64,000 nt of DNA from Longispora fulva (GTDB lineage Bacteria > Actinomycetota > Actinomycetes > Mycobacteriales > Micromonosporaceae). The stretch lies in NCBI RefSeq assembly GCF_015751905.1, contig NZ_JADOUF010000001.1:1612001-1676000 (forward strand). The letters are read 5' to 3'. The translations under genes were made by a program, and so were the position numbers. Under the pieces are notes generated by a model, which searched no databases, was not told the DNA's origin, and was given only the letters and a program-made list of their open reading frames with translations. This document shows, piece by piece, positions 54,519 to 63,485 of this stretch (position 1 is the first letter of the stretch; each line of letters starts with the position of its first letter).

Positions 54519-55540
54519 CCGCCGTGGTGAGTTGTCCGGGCTGCGCGGAACCCGTCGGGGCCGCCGACGGCTTCTGCGAGGCGTGCGGCCGGTCGCTGAA
54601 GCCCGCCCCGGCGTGCGTGCGGTGCGCCGTCGGCACCGTCGACGAGGACGGGTACTGCACGGCGTGCGGCGCGCGCCAGCCCGGCCCCGGCGACCACGAG
54701 GAGCTGGACCTGGGCGCGGTCGCCGGGGTGACCGACCGGGGGCTGCGCCACCACCGCAACGAGGACGCGATGGCGGTCCGCCGCACCGGCGACGGGGTGG
54801 CGGCGGTGGTGTGCGACGGGGTGTCGGTGTCGCCGCGCCCGCACGAGGCCTCCCGGTTGGCGTGCGACACGGCGGTGGCGATCCTGGCGTCGGGGCCGCC
54901 CGAGACGGTGCCCGCGCCTCGGCGGCCCGACATCGAGCCCGGACCGCCTGGACCCGCGCCCGCACCGGGCGCTGATGCCCTGACCGGGCCCGCCGATGCC
55001 GCCACCCGGGAGGCCGCCCGGGCAGCGGCGGCGGCCGTCGCAGCCCTCGGCACCCCCACGGCGGCCCCCGCCTGCACCTACGTGTCGGCCCTCGTCCGCG
55101 GCGGCTCCTTCACGGTCGGCTGGATCGGCGACAGCCGGGCGTACTGGCTGCCCGGCACCGGCGACGCCGAACTCCTCACCGAGGACGACTCCTGGGCGGT
55201 GGAGATGGTCGCGCACGGCCTGCTCACCCCCGAGCAGGCCAACGCCGACCGCCGCGCGCACGCCATCACCCGCTGGCTGGGCGCGGACGCCGGCCCGGCC
55301 GACCCGCACGTCGTGACCCGGCGGCCCGACGTGCCGGGCGTGCTCCTGCTGTGCAGCGACGGCCTGTGGAACTACCTGCCGTCGGCCCCCGACCTCGCCG
55401 CCCGGTACGCGGACCTGACCGGCCCGGCCGTCGACCGCGCCCGGGCCCTCGTCCGGTACGCGCTGGACGCCGGCGGGCACGACAACATCACCGTGGTGCT
55501 GCTGCCCGTCCCGACACCCCCCGAGGAGGACCCGTCATGA
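54515..55540 (+). CDS. PP2C-family phosphatase with two zinc ribbons
   Basis: 341 residues. Two Cys4 motifs open the protein (CPGCAEP...CEACGR and CVRCAVG...CTACGAR). The PP2C core follows: VTDRGLRHHRNEDAMAV, VVCDGVSVSP, then WIGDSRAYWL, LLCSDGLWNYL and GHDNITVVLL, giving the metal-binding Asp residues of an active enzyme. A Pro/Ala linker-like insert lies at about 135-165. GTG 54515 overlaps the pknG stop, so kinase and phosphatase are produced together; the phosphatase probably removes the phosphates PknG adds. Confidence 0.92.
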   Translation: MTAVVSCPGCAEPVGAADGFCEACGRSLKPAPACVRCAVGTVDEDGYCTACGARQPGPGDHEELDLGAVAGVTDRGLRHHRNEDAMAVRRTGDGVAAVVCDGVSVSPRPHEASRLACDTAVAILASGPPETVPAPRRPDIEPGPPGPAPAPGADALTGPADAATREAARAAAAAVAALGTPTAAPACTYVSALVRGGSFTVGWIGDSRAYWLPGTGDAELLTEDDSWAVEMVAHGLLTPEQANADRRAHAITRWLGADAGPADPHVVTRRPDVPGVLLLCSDGLWNYLPSAPDLAARYADLTGPAVDRARALVRYALDAGGHDNITVVLLPVPTPPEEDPS

Positions 55541-56823
55541 CCGAGTTCCAGGTCGAGGTGGACCAGAACGAGTACCTGTCGGACGGCGCGAGCACCGTCG
55601 ACGCGATCGCGACGGTCACCTCCTCCGGCCAGGCCGAGGCGGCGGTGGCTCCCCAGGCCGCCGAGATCATCGTGATCGACCGGTCGGGCTCGATGGAGTA
55701 CCCGCCGACGAAGATCAAGGCCGCGCGGGAGGCCACCGTCGCGGCGATCGACTGCCTGCGCGACGGCACCCTGTTCGCCGTGATCGCCGGATCCTCGTCC
55801 GCGCAGGTCGTCTACCCGCGCTCGCGCGGCCTGGTCCCGGCGAACGCCACCACCCGGGAGGAGGCCAAGATCGCGGTCCGGGCCGTCAAGCCCGGCGGCG
55901 GCACGGCGATCGGCACCTGGCTCACCCTGGCCCGCGATCTGTTCGCCCCGCACACCGACGCGATCCGGCACGTCATCCTCCTCACCGACGGCAAGAACGA
56001 GAGCGAGTCGCCCACAGACCTGCAACGCGCCCTGGACATCTGCGGCGGCGTGTTCGTGTGCGACGCCCGGGGCATCGGCACGAACTGGGTCGTCGAGGAG
56101 TTGCGGAAGATCACGACGGCGCTGCTCGGCTCGTTCGATATCGTCGCGGACCCGGCGAACCTGGAGGCCGACTTCCGGGCGCTGATGACGCACGCGATGG
56201 GCAAGGCGCACGGCGACATCCGGCTGCGGCTGTGGACGCCGCAGGGCGCGACCGTCAAGTTCGTCAAGCTCGTCGCCCCCGAGGTCCGGGACCTGACCGG
56301 CAGCCGGATCGACGTCGGCGCGCAGATCGGCGACTACCCGACCGGCTCGTGGGGCTCGGAGCGCCGCGACTACCACGTCTGCGTCCAGATCAACCCGGGC
56401 GGCGTGGGGGAGGAGATCCTCGCCGGCCGGCTGCGCCTCGTGGAGGTGTCCCCCGACGGCACGGAACGGATCCTCGGCCAGGGCCTGGTCCGGGCGGTGT
56501 GGACCGACGACATCGTGCTGTCCACCCGGCTGCACCCGTCGGTGGCGCACTACACCGGCCAGGCGGAACTCGCCGACGCGATCCAGGAGGGCCTGGAGGC
56601 CCGCCGGGCCGGCGACACCGACACGGCGACGTCGAAGCTGGGCAAGGCCGTGAAGCTGGCCGCCGAGACCGGCAACGAGGCCACCTCGAAGCTCCTGAAG
56701 AAGGTCGTGGACGTCCTCGACGCCGACACCGGCACGGTCAAACTGAAGCCGAAGGTCAGCGCCGAGGACGAGATGACCCTGGACGTCGGGTCGACCCGCA
56801 CCGTGCGCACCACCAAGAAGTGA
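55537..56823 (+). CDS. von Willebrand factor A domain protein
   Basis: 428 residues. The vWA domain (about 40-230) has a complete MIDAS: DRSGSM at 48, a Thr in PGGGTAIGTWL and the Asp in ILLTDGKNES. A beta-rich domain follows (240-340), then a helical C-terminal region with Lys/Thr. vWA proteins bind partners through a divalent metal. ATG 55537 overlaps the phosphatase stop. With a kinase, phosphatase and FHA gene around it, it may be a substrate or assembly factor of the phosphosignalling system, as in the TerY-phosphorylation type of operon; that is inference. Confidence 0.9.
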   Translation: MTEFQVEVDQNEYLSDGASTVDAIATVTSSGQAEAAVAPQAAEIIVIDRSGSMEYPPTKIKAAREATVAAIDCLRDGTLFAVIAGSSSAQVVYPRSRGLVPANATTREEAKIAVRAVKPGGGTAIGTWLTLARDLFAPHTDAIRHVILLTDGKNESESPTDLQRALDICGGVFVCDARGIGTNWVVEELRKITTALLGSFDIVADPANLEADFRALMTHAMGKAHGDIRLRLWTPQGATVKFVKLVAPEVRDLTGSRIDVGAQIGDYPTGSWGSERRDYHVCVQINPGGVGEEILAGRLRLVEVSPDGTERILGQGLVRAVWTDDIVLSTRLHPSVAHYTGQAELADAIQEGLEARRAGDTDTATSKLGKAVKLAAETGNEATSKLLKKVVDVLDADTGTVKLKPKVSAEDEMTLDVGSTRTVRTTKK

Positions 56824-56834
56824 CGGGGGCCACG

Positions 56835-57650
56835 ATGGCGACCTGCCCGAACGGCCACGAGTCCGCCGACGCCGACTACTGCGACGTGTGCGGCGCGCTG
56901 ATCGGGGGCGTGCAGCAGACCACCGCGCCGGCCTCCGACCCGTCGGGTGCCGCGGCTGCCCCCGCACCGCCGGCCACGTCTGCGGCCGGGACCGTGTCCG
57001 GGACCGGAGCCGACCCCGGCACCGGAGCCGCGAGTGGATCCCCGGTCGGCGCCGGGCACGCCACCGCCGGCGCGGGGCCGGGAACCGCCCCGACCGGCGG
57101 CACCTCCCCGACCTGCCCCGCCTGCGACGCGCCCCGGACCGGCCGGTTCTGCGAGGAGTGCGGCTTCGACTTCACCTCAGCGGCCGTCCCGCCCCGCGTT
57201 CCGCCGACAGCCGAGCTGCCGTCCACGCCCCCCGGACAGCCCACCGGCGGCTGGAGCGTGACCGTCGTCGCCGACCGCGACTACCACCGGGCCGTGGCCG
57301 ACCGCGCCGACGACGAGTCCGAGGCCGTGCCGTTTCCCGCGTACTGCCCCGAGCGGCGCTTCGCCCTCACCGGCGGCCAGCTCCTGATCGGCCGCCGGTC
57401 GCGCTCCCGGGGCATCGTGCCCGACATCGACCTGACCGGCCCCCCGGAGGACACCGGGGTGTCGCACGTGCACGCCCTGCTGGTGGCCTCCGGCGACGGC
57501 TGGGAACTGGTCGACCCGGGCTCGACGAACGGCACTCGGCTCAACGGCGCGGAGGACCCGGTGCCGGAGAACTCCCCGGTCCGGCTGGCCGACGGCGACC
57601 GGATCCACGTCGGCGCCTGGACCACGATCACGATCCACACCGCTTCCTAG
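56835..57650 (+). CDS. FHA-domain protein with zinc ribbons
   Basis: 271 residues. An N-terminal CPNGHESADADYCDVCG ribbon, a Thr/Gly/Pro-rich linker (30-90), a second CPACDAPRTGRFCEECG motif (about 95-115), then a C-terminal FHA domain with LIGRRSRSRGIVPDI, GVSHVHALL and DPGSTNGTRLNG, including the Arg, Ser and Asn that read phosphothreonine. It should bind phosphorylated partners of PknG; it is not GarA itself, which is shorter and lacks ribbons. It begins 11 bases after the vWA stop and closes the operon. Confidence 0.92.
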   Translation: MATCPNGHESADADYCDVCGALIGGVQQTTAPASDPSGAAAAPAPPATSAAGTVSGTGADPGTGAASGSPVGAGHATAGAGPGTAPTGGTSPTCPACDAPRTGRFCEECGFDFTSAAVPPRVPPTAELPSTPPGQPTGGWSVTVVADRDYHRAVADRADDESEAVPFPAYCPERRFALTGGQLLIGRRSRSRGIVPDIDLTGPPEDTGVSHVHALLVASGDGWELVDPGSTNGTRLNGAEDPVPENSPVRLADGDRIHVGAWTTITIHTAS

Positions 57651-57884
57651 ATCACAACCACCCAGACATCACATTTTACGGAGGCCCGGCCCCCGCCGCG
57701 CATCGGCCGAAGCCAGGAGGGGCGATCCGGTGCCCCGGGCGGGCCACGCCCGTCCTCGCAGCGGTCCGAACAGCTCCCGGAACCACGGGCCACCTCCCCC
57801 CGCCGCGACCTGGCGTCCGCGCCACGAACCGCGCCCCCGGTACACGCCGCCGGGCCGCCCGGACGCGTCGGTAGAATCCGGCCG

Positions 57885-58925
57885 GTGTCCGAGACAGCCC
57901 AGCCCACGCACCCCGACCCCGCCGGCCGCCAGCTCCTGAGCCTGCGGGCCGACTGCGCGAACTGTTTCGGGCTGTGCTGCGTCGTACCGGCTTTCGCCGC
58001 CTCCGCGGACTTCGCCATCGACAAGCGCGCCGGCCAGCCCTGCCCGAACCTCCAGCAGGACTTCCGGTGCGGCATCCACACCACCCTGCGCGACCGGGGC
58101 TTCCCGGGCTGCACCGTGTACGACTGCTTCGGCGCCGGCCAGCACATCGCCCAGGTCACCTTCGGCGGCCGGGACTGGCGGGCACATCCGGACACCCGCG
58201 CGGAGATGTTCGCCGCCTTCACGGTGATGCGCCACCTGCACGAACTCCTGTGGTACCTCACCGAGTCCCTGACCCTGGCCGCGGCCAGCCCCGTGCACGC
58301 CGACCTCCGCCGGGCTCTCGCCCGCACGGAACTGCTCACCCGTGGCGACGCCGGGTCCCTGGTCGAGGTCGACGTCGACCGGCACCGCCAGGAGGTCAAC
58401 GTCCTCCTGCTCCGGGTGAGCGAACTGGTCCGAGCCAAGATCCCGGGCCGTCGACTCGACCGCCGGGGCGCGGACCTGGTCGGCGCGGACCTGCGCACCA
58501 CGGACCTGCGCGGCGCCCACCTGCGCGGCTCGCTCCTGATCGGCGCGGACCTGCGCGGCGCGGACCTGAGGAACGCCGACCTGATCGGCGCGGACCTCCG
58601 GGGCGCCGACCTGCGCGGCGCGGACCTGTCAGCGAGCGTCTTCCTGACCCAGTTCCAGGTGAACGCGGCCCGGGGCGACCTGTCCACGACACTCCCGGCG
58701 GCACTGACCAGGCCGCCCCACTGGCCCCGGACCCGAACCCCCGCCTCCCGGGGCACCGCGGCCACCCGGGACGCCTCCGTCACCCGGGACGCCCGCGCCA
58801 GGCGGGACACCACCGCGACGCGGGACACCTCCGCCGCCCGGAGTGGCCGCACCACCCGCACGGGTGCGGGTGCCGGGACCACCTCCACCGACCAGCCGAC
58901 CCGCCCGAAGCACCCCCGCCGCTGA
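57885..58925 (+). CDS. YkgJ-like Cys cluster fused to pentapeptide repeats
   Basis: 346 residues. Residues 23-90 contain eight Cys (CANCFGLCC, CPNLQQDFRCGIH, GCTVYDCFG), in the pattern of the YkgJ family of putative metal-chelating proteins. A helical middle follows, then about ten pentapeptide repeats of the A(D/N)LxG form at 195-250 (for example ADLVGADLRTTDLRGAHLRG). The C-terminal 80 residues are basic, with TRD/ARRD repeats. GTG 57885 has no strong ribosome site. The repeats fold as a right-handed quadrilateral helix; whether it mimics DNA, as in quinolone-resistance proteins, is not known. Function unassigned. Confidence 0.8.
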   Translation: MSETAQPTHPDPAGRQLLSLRADCANCFGLCCVVPAFAASADFAIDKRAGQPCPNLQQDFRCGIHTTLRDRGFPGCTVYDCFGAGQHIAQVTFGGRDWRAHPDTRAEMFAAFTVMRHLHELLWYLTESLTLAAASPVHADLRRALARTELLTRGDAGSLVEVDVDRHRQEVNVLLLRVSELVRAKIPGRRLDRRGADLVGADLRTTDLRGAHLRGSLLIGADLRGADLRNADLIGADLRGADLRGADLSASVFLTQFQVNAARGDLSTTLPAALTRPPHWPRTRTPASRGTAATRDASVTRDARARRDTTATRDTSAARSGRTTRTGAGAGTTSTDQPTRPKHPRR

Positions 58926-59151
58926 CGCACCGGCGCGGCACCTCGACGAGCCGGGCCCTCGAGCACCCGCCCGACCCGGCGGCGCGCCCTTCTCGGCGTC
59001 GGGGACGTGCCGCCCGGCGACCGGTGCGCGTCGTCGGCGTGACCGCCGGTACCCGTCGCGTTGGCCCTGCGAAGCACGCCATTCGGCACTATCCATCAAG
59101 GACCGATGTCCGGGTACCATTTGATAGATCAACATAGGGGAGGAGTTGTCC

Positions 59152-60351
59152 GTGACGACTGCCAATGCCGATCTGTTCACGCCCGCTTTCCAGTCCGACC
59201 CGCACCCGGTGTACGCGAGGCTGCGCACCGACGAGCCCGTGCGCCTGGTGACGCTCCCGGGTGGGAACCAGGCCTGGCTGGTCACCCGCTACGAGGACGC
59301 CCGCCGGGCCCTGGCAGACCCGCGGCTGTGCAAGAGTGGCGTCCTCGCCCCGACCGGGCCGAACACCCTGATCGATCCGTCGGTGGTGGAGGCGATGAGC
59401 AAGCACATGCTCACCGCCGACCCGCCGGACCACACCCGGCTGCGCCGCCTGGTGTCGGCGGCGTTCACGAACCGCCGGGTCGAGCTGCTGCGGCCCCGGG
59501 TGCAGGAGATCACGGACGGGCTGCTCGACGCGATGGCCGGCCGCGACGAGCTGGACCTGATCGACGCGTTCGCGTTCCCGCTGCCCATCCAGGTGATCTG
59601 CGAGCTGCTCGGGGTGCCGGCGGAGGACCGGGAGTCGTTCCGCGAGTGGTCGGACACGATCGTCAGCGGCGTCTCGGCCGGCGAGCGGCTGCCGTGGGCG
59701 TTCGCGTCGATGCTGGAGTACCTGCGCGCGATGCTGGCCCGCAAGCGGGTCGAGCCGGCCGACGACCTGGTCTCGGCGCTGATCGCGGTGAGCGAGGAGG
59801 GCGACGCGCTCACGGAGAACGAGCTGACGTCCACGGTGTTCCTGCTGCTCATTGCCGGGCACGAGACGACCGTCAACCTGATCGGCAACGCCGCCTACGT
59901 GCTGCTGTCGCAGCGGGAGCGGTGGGCGGAGCTGCGGGCCGACCCGGAGCTGCTGCCGGGCGCGATCGAGGAGTTCCTGCGGTTCGAGAGCCCGGTGGAG
60001 ACCGCGACGTTCCGGGTGGCCGTCGAGGACGTCGAGCTGGGTGGCACCACCATCCCGGCCGGGGCCGCGGTGCTGATCGGGCTGCTGTCCGGCAACCGGG
60101 ACGACCGCAGATTCGCCGACCCCGACCAGTTCGACCCGGCGCGCCGGGACAACGCGCACCTGGCGTTCGGGCACGGCATCCACTACTGCCTGGGGGCGCC
60201 CCTGGCCCGGCTGGAGGCCCGGATCGCGCTCGGTTCGCTGCTGGACAGGTTCGGCGACCTGCGCCTGGCTGTCGACCCGGCCGAGGTGCTGTGGCGGCCG
60301 GGGGTCCTGATGCGCGGGCTGACCGCCCTGCCGGTCACCGGGCTTCGCTGA
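59152..60351 (+). CDS. cytochrome P450
   Basis: 399 residues, soluble bacterial type. I-helix LLIAGHETTVNLI, the ExxR of EEFLRFESPV, ADPPDHTRLRRLVSAAF, and the haem loop FGHGIHYCLGAPLARLE with Cys near 346 are all intact. It would hydroxylate or otherwise oxidise a small molecule with ferredoxin partners not found nearby. I chose GTG 59152 because AGGAG ends six bases before it; a TTG at 59146 would touch the ribosome site. Its 3' end overlaps the convergent glyoxalase-fold gene by 17 bases. Confidence 0.93.
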   Translation: MTTANADLFTPAFQSDPHPVYARLRTDEPVRLVTLPGGNQAWLVTRYEDARRALADPRLCKSGVLAPTGPNTLIDPSVVEAMSKHMLTADPPDHTRLRRLVSAAFTNRRVELLRPRVQEITDGLLDAMAGRDELDLIDAFAFPLPIQVICELLGVPAEDRESFREWSDTIVSGVSAGERLPWAFASMLEYLRAMLARKRVEPADDLVSALIAVSEEGDALTENELTSTVFLLLIAGHETTVNLIGNAAYVLLSQRERWAELRADPELLPGAIEEFLRFESPVETATFRVAVEDVELGGTTIPAGAAVLIGLLSGNRDDRRFADPDQFDPARRDNAHLAFGHGIHYCLGAPLARLEARIALGSLLDRFGDLRLAVDPAEVLWRPGVLMRGLTALPVTGLR

Positions 60352-60718
60352 GTTCGACCAGGTGCCCGTCGGGGTCGCGGAGGAAGCAGCGGATCTCCGC
60401 GCCCCAGTCGTGGGGCGGGGTGAGGAACTCGACTCCCTTGCCCCGCAGCTCCTCGTACGCGGCCCGGCAGTCGGTCACGCGCAGTGTCAGCGCGTGGCCG
60501 ACCCGGTCGGGCTCGGCCGGCGGCGCGAAGGTCACCCCGGGCTTGTCCGCGGTGGGGCCGCCGCCGGTGACGAGGAGCAGCCAGGTGCCGCGCAGGTCGA
60601 GGACCACGCTGGACCCGTAGCCGCGGAACACCGTGGCGCCCAGGGTGGTCGTCCACCAGTCGGCGGACCGGGCCGGATCGGTGACGACGAGGATGTGGGT
60701 GACGGCGGCGACGTCCAT
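60335..60718 (-). CDS. glyoxalase/bleomycin-resistance fold protein
   Basis: 127 residues, one VOC unit pair: VTHILVVTDPARSADWW, SSVVLDLRGTWLLL and RVTDCRAAYEELRGKGVEFL, then IRCFLRDPDGHLVELSE with the C-terminal metal-ligand Glu. Members include dioxygenases, glyoxalases and drug-binding proteins; substrate unknown. Start ATG 60718. The stop lies inside the 3' end of the P450 gene. Confidence 0.85.
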   Translation of the reverse strand: MDVAAVTHILVVTDPARSADWWTTTLGATVFRGYGSSVVLDLRGTWLLLVTGGGPTADKPGVTFAPPAEPDRVGHALTLRVTDCRAAYEELRGKGVEFLTPPHDWGAEIRCFLRDPDGHLVELSEAR

Positions 60719-60810
60719 GGACCCGACGCTACGCGCCGGACGCCCGCGCCGCGGCCGATCGCACCCGGCCGCCCGCCACACCGGCGACCCGGTCCTGGAC
60801 TTCGGTCGGC

Positions 60811-61827
60811 TCAGCCCGACGTCGAGCCGAGCCGGACCCCGTCGAGTTCCAGGACGAACCCCGCGCCGAACGCCGTCGCCGGCGTGTACGCCCCGGCCGC
60901 CAGTCCCGCCATCCTGGGCACGGCCCGCAGCACGGCGTCGGCCGTCAGGTCGTACGGGTTCGGGGTGACCAGAGTGTCCGACACCGTCGAGCCGTCGGGG
61001 GCGGACACCTCGCCCCACACCTCGGTCCTGGTGCTGGCCCGGGTGGCCGCCGACGGCCCGGACATCGTGGACCGCACGAGCCGGTCGGCGACGGCCCGGG
61101 CCCCCGGCAGCCGCAGCAGTCCGGGGCCGAGTCCCGCCCCGCCGGGCAGCACGGTGTACGTGGTGATGTTGGGGATGCCGGTGCTGCGGTACGCGGTGGC
61201 GAGGTCGCCCCACGGGATCGCCGACACGGTGCGCGGCCCCGAGGGCAGCGGCACGCTCCGGGTCGCGTCCGCGCCGGTGACCGGGACCAGCCGGCCGGCC
61301 ACCCGTCGCCACAGCCGCCCGCCCCCGGCGAGCGCGGTGCGCGCGGTGCCGCGGCTGAAGCCGCCGCCGGCCATGAACGCCAGCTCCAGGCTGGTCGCCC
61401 CGGGCAGCCGGGCGTGCAGCATCGCGGCGAGGCAGTCGGTGGGCACGACGTCGAACCCGGCTCCGGGCAGCAGCGCCACCCCGGCGGCCACGGCCTCGTC
61501 GTGCCGGGCGAAGACGGTCTCGAACACGGCGATCTCACCGGTGATGTCCAGGTAGTGCGTGCCGGTGGCCAGGCACGCGTCGACCATCGGGGCGGCGGTG
61601 TCCTGGAACGGGCCGGCGCAGTGCGCCACGACGGCGACGTCCGCGAGGTGCCGGGCGGCGTCGGCCAGGTCGAACACGACGTGCTCCAGGCCGAGCTCTG
61701 CGGCCAGGCGCGCGACCGGCGCCGCCGAGCGGCCGGCGAGGACGGGGCGCTCGCCCCGCGCGACCGCGAGCCGGGCGACGAGTTCGCCGGTGTAGCCGTT
61801 CGCGCCGTAGACCATCCAGTTCGTCAC
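60811..61827 (-). CDS. saccharopine-dehydrogenase-like/trans-acting enoyl reductase family protein
   Basis: 338 residues. MVYGANGYTGELVARLA is a glycine-rich NAD(P) motif; VVAHCAGPFQDTAAPMVDAC, then THYLDITGE, PGAGFDVVPTDCLA and a long beta-rich C-terminal part are in the order seen in the actinobacterial saccharopine dehydrogenase/trans-ER family, some members of which reduce enoyl intermediates in lipid biosynthesis. GTG start at 61827. The neighbouring UbiA, methyltransferase and acyl-CoA dehydrogenase suggest a lipid or isoprenoid role, but no direct link is seen. Confidence 0.82.
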   Translation of the reverse strand: MTNWMVYGANGYTGELVARLAVARGERPVLAGRSAAPVARLAAELGLEHVVFDLADAARHLADVAVVAHCAGPFQDTAAPMVDACLATGTHYLDITGEIAVFETVFARHDEAVAAGVALLPGAGFDVVPTDCLAAMLHARLPGATSLELAFMAGGGFSRGTARTALAGGGRLWRRVAGRLVPVTGADATRSVPLPSGPRTVSAIPWGDLATAYRSTGIPNITTYTVLPGGAGLGPGLLRLPGARAVADRLVRSTMSGPSAATRASTRTEVWGEVSAPDGSTVSDTLVTPNPYDLTADAVLRAVPRMAGLAAGAYTPATAFGAGFVLELDGVRLGSTSG

Positions 61828-61948
61828 CCCGCCAAGCTACTCGCAGGTAGCCTCCTGGGTCGAGTACCCGGCGAGGATTTCGAAATGCACGAACCATGGT
61901 CCGGGTACGCCAGCGCCAACCAGCCACCCGGACCGCGCACCCCGCCGG

Positions 61949-62743
61949 CTACGACACCAGCAACAGGACCACATCCGCCAGCGCCACCACGAGCACCGCC
62001 CGGAAGGCCGCGCGCGATCCGGGGGCGCGCCCGGCGTACAACCCGATGGACAGCACCACGGCGGCGGTGGCGGTCACCGCCCACCCGAACCACGTCGGCG
62101 GCCCGGGCGGCCCGAACGCCAGCACCGCCGACGCCGCGAACAGCCCCAGCGCCGCCAGCACCCGGCTCCCGGCCGCCCCGAGCCGGTGCGGCAGCCCGCG
62201 CACCCCGGTCGCCGCGTCGTCGGCGAGGTCGGGCAGCGCGTTGGCGAAGTGCGCCCCGAATCCGAGCAGCGCGCCGGCTGTCATCAGCCACCACGGCGGC
62301 GTCGCCGGCAGCGCGGACACCACGAACGCCGGCAACGCCGCGAACGACACCAGGTACGGCACGGGCGACAGGACGGTACGCTTCAGCGGCCAGTTGTACG
62401 ACCACGCCGACACCAGCGCGACGGTCAGCACGACCCCGGCCCGCCACCCCGACAGCAGCGCGAGTGGCACGGTCGCGACCCCGGCGACCAGCGCGGCCAC
62501 CCCGACGGTCCGCCGGGACACCTGCCCGGCCGCGACGGGCTTGTCGGTCCGGCCGACCCGGGCGTCGCGGTCCGCGTCGAGCCAGTCGTTGCCCCAGCCG
62601 ACGGACAGCTGACTGGCGAGCATCGCCACGGCGACGGCCGCCACGCCGGACCACGACAGCCCGACGTTCACCGCCAACAGGGCCGTGACCAGCGTGACCG
62701 CGAGGGTGGGCTCGGGGTGGCAGGCCCTGATCAGAGGAGACAC
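61949..62743 (-). CDS. UbiA-family prenyltransferase
   Basis: 264 residues with eight or nine membrane helices. First Asp motif GNDWLDADRDARVGRTDKP near 50-68 and second DLADDAATGVRGLP near 170 are the diphosphate-Mg sites of UbiA enzymes, which join a prenyl chain to an aromatic or other acceptor. It is short for MenA and fits the actinobacterial SCO6490-like group. ATG 62743; the gene is divergent from the methyltransferase with a 46-base gap, so shared control is likely. Confidence 0.88.
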   Translation of the reverse strand: MSPLIRACHPEPTLAVTLVTALLAVNVGLSWSGVAAVAVAMLASQLSVGWGNDWLDADRDARVGRTDKPVAAGQVSRRTVGVAALVAGVATVPLALLSGWRAGVVLTVALVSAWSYNWPLKRTVLSPVPYLVSFAALPAFVVSALPATPPWWLMTAGALLGFGAHFANALPDLADDAATGVRGLPHRLGAAGSRVLAALGLFAASAVLAFGPPGPPTWFGWAVTATAAVVLSIGLYAGRAPGSRAAFRAVLVVALADVVLLLVS

Positions 62744-62789
62744 ACCCGATAGTGTGGGCCTCGGGCCCGGGGCGTGCCACTCTGGACGG

Positions 62790-63485
62790 GTGCGTCGCCC
62801 CCCGAACGACCTCGGACTCTACGACGACCTCGCCGACGAGTGGTGGGACCCCGCCGGGGCGTTCGCCATGCTGCACTGGCTCGCCGCCGCCCGGGCCCGG
62901 CTCGTCCCGCCGGCGACCCGCTCCGGCGCGGTCCTCCTCGACCTCGGCTGTGGCGGCGGCCTGCTCGCCCCGCACGTGGCGGGCAAGGGCTACCGGCACG
63001 TCGGTGTCGACCTGGTGCCCAGCGCCCTCGGCCACGCCACCCGGCACGGCGTCGACGCGGTCCGCGCCGACGTGTCCGCGCTGCCGGTCCGTTCCGGCCG
63101 CGCCGACGTGGTCAGCGCGGGGGAGATCCTCGAACACGTCACCGACCTGGAGGCCACGGTCGCCGAGGCCTGCCGCGCGCTGCGTTCCGGCGGGCTGCTC
63201 GTCCTGGACACCCTCGCCGACACGGCGCTGTGCCGGCTGGTCGCGATCACCCTCGCCGAGCGGGTCGGCGGCGCGCCGCGCGGCGTGCACGACCCGGCGC
63301 TGCTGGTCGACCCGGCCCGGCTCGTCGCGCTGTGCGCCGAACACGGGGTCGAGCTGGAGGTGCGCGGCATCCGCCCGTCGCTGACCGGCCTCGCCCGCCG
63401 CGCCGCCGGCCACCCGGGCCCGGTGCCCATGGTCCCCACGTTCACGACGGCCGTCTTGTACCAGGGAAAGGGAGTGAAGTGGTGA
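62790..63485 (+). CDS. SAM-dependent methyltransferase (UbiG-like)
   Basis: 231 residues. NDLGLYDDLADEWWDPAGAF and then LLDLGCGGGLLAPHVAGKG (SAM motif I), GVDLVPSAL and AGEILEHVTDLEATV are characteristic of UbiG-type O-methyltransferases. Next to a UbiA prenyltransferase, methylation of a prenylated ring or lipid quinone is plausible inference. GTG 62790 chosen as it opens with the conserved block. Its stop overlaps the acyl-CoA dehydrogenase start by GTGA. Confidence 0.87.
   Translation: MRRPPNDLGLYDDLADEWWDPAGAFAMLHWLAAARARLVPPATRSGAVLLDLGCGGGLLAPHVAGKGYRHVGVDLVPSALGHATRHGVDAVRADVSALPVRSGRADVVSAGEILEHVTDLEATVAEACRALRSGGLLVLDTLADTALCRLVAITLAERVGGAPRGVHDPALLVDPARLVALCAEHGVELEVRGIRPSLTGLARRAAGHPGPVPMVPTFTTAVLYQGKGVKW

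Noticed and set aside
52278-54965. Minus-strand 895-codon frame opposite pknG and the phosphatase gene
   Set aside because: The plus strand encodes PknG with all kinase motifs; the antisense product is Arg/Gly/Ala-rich without domains.
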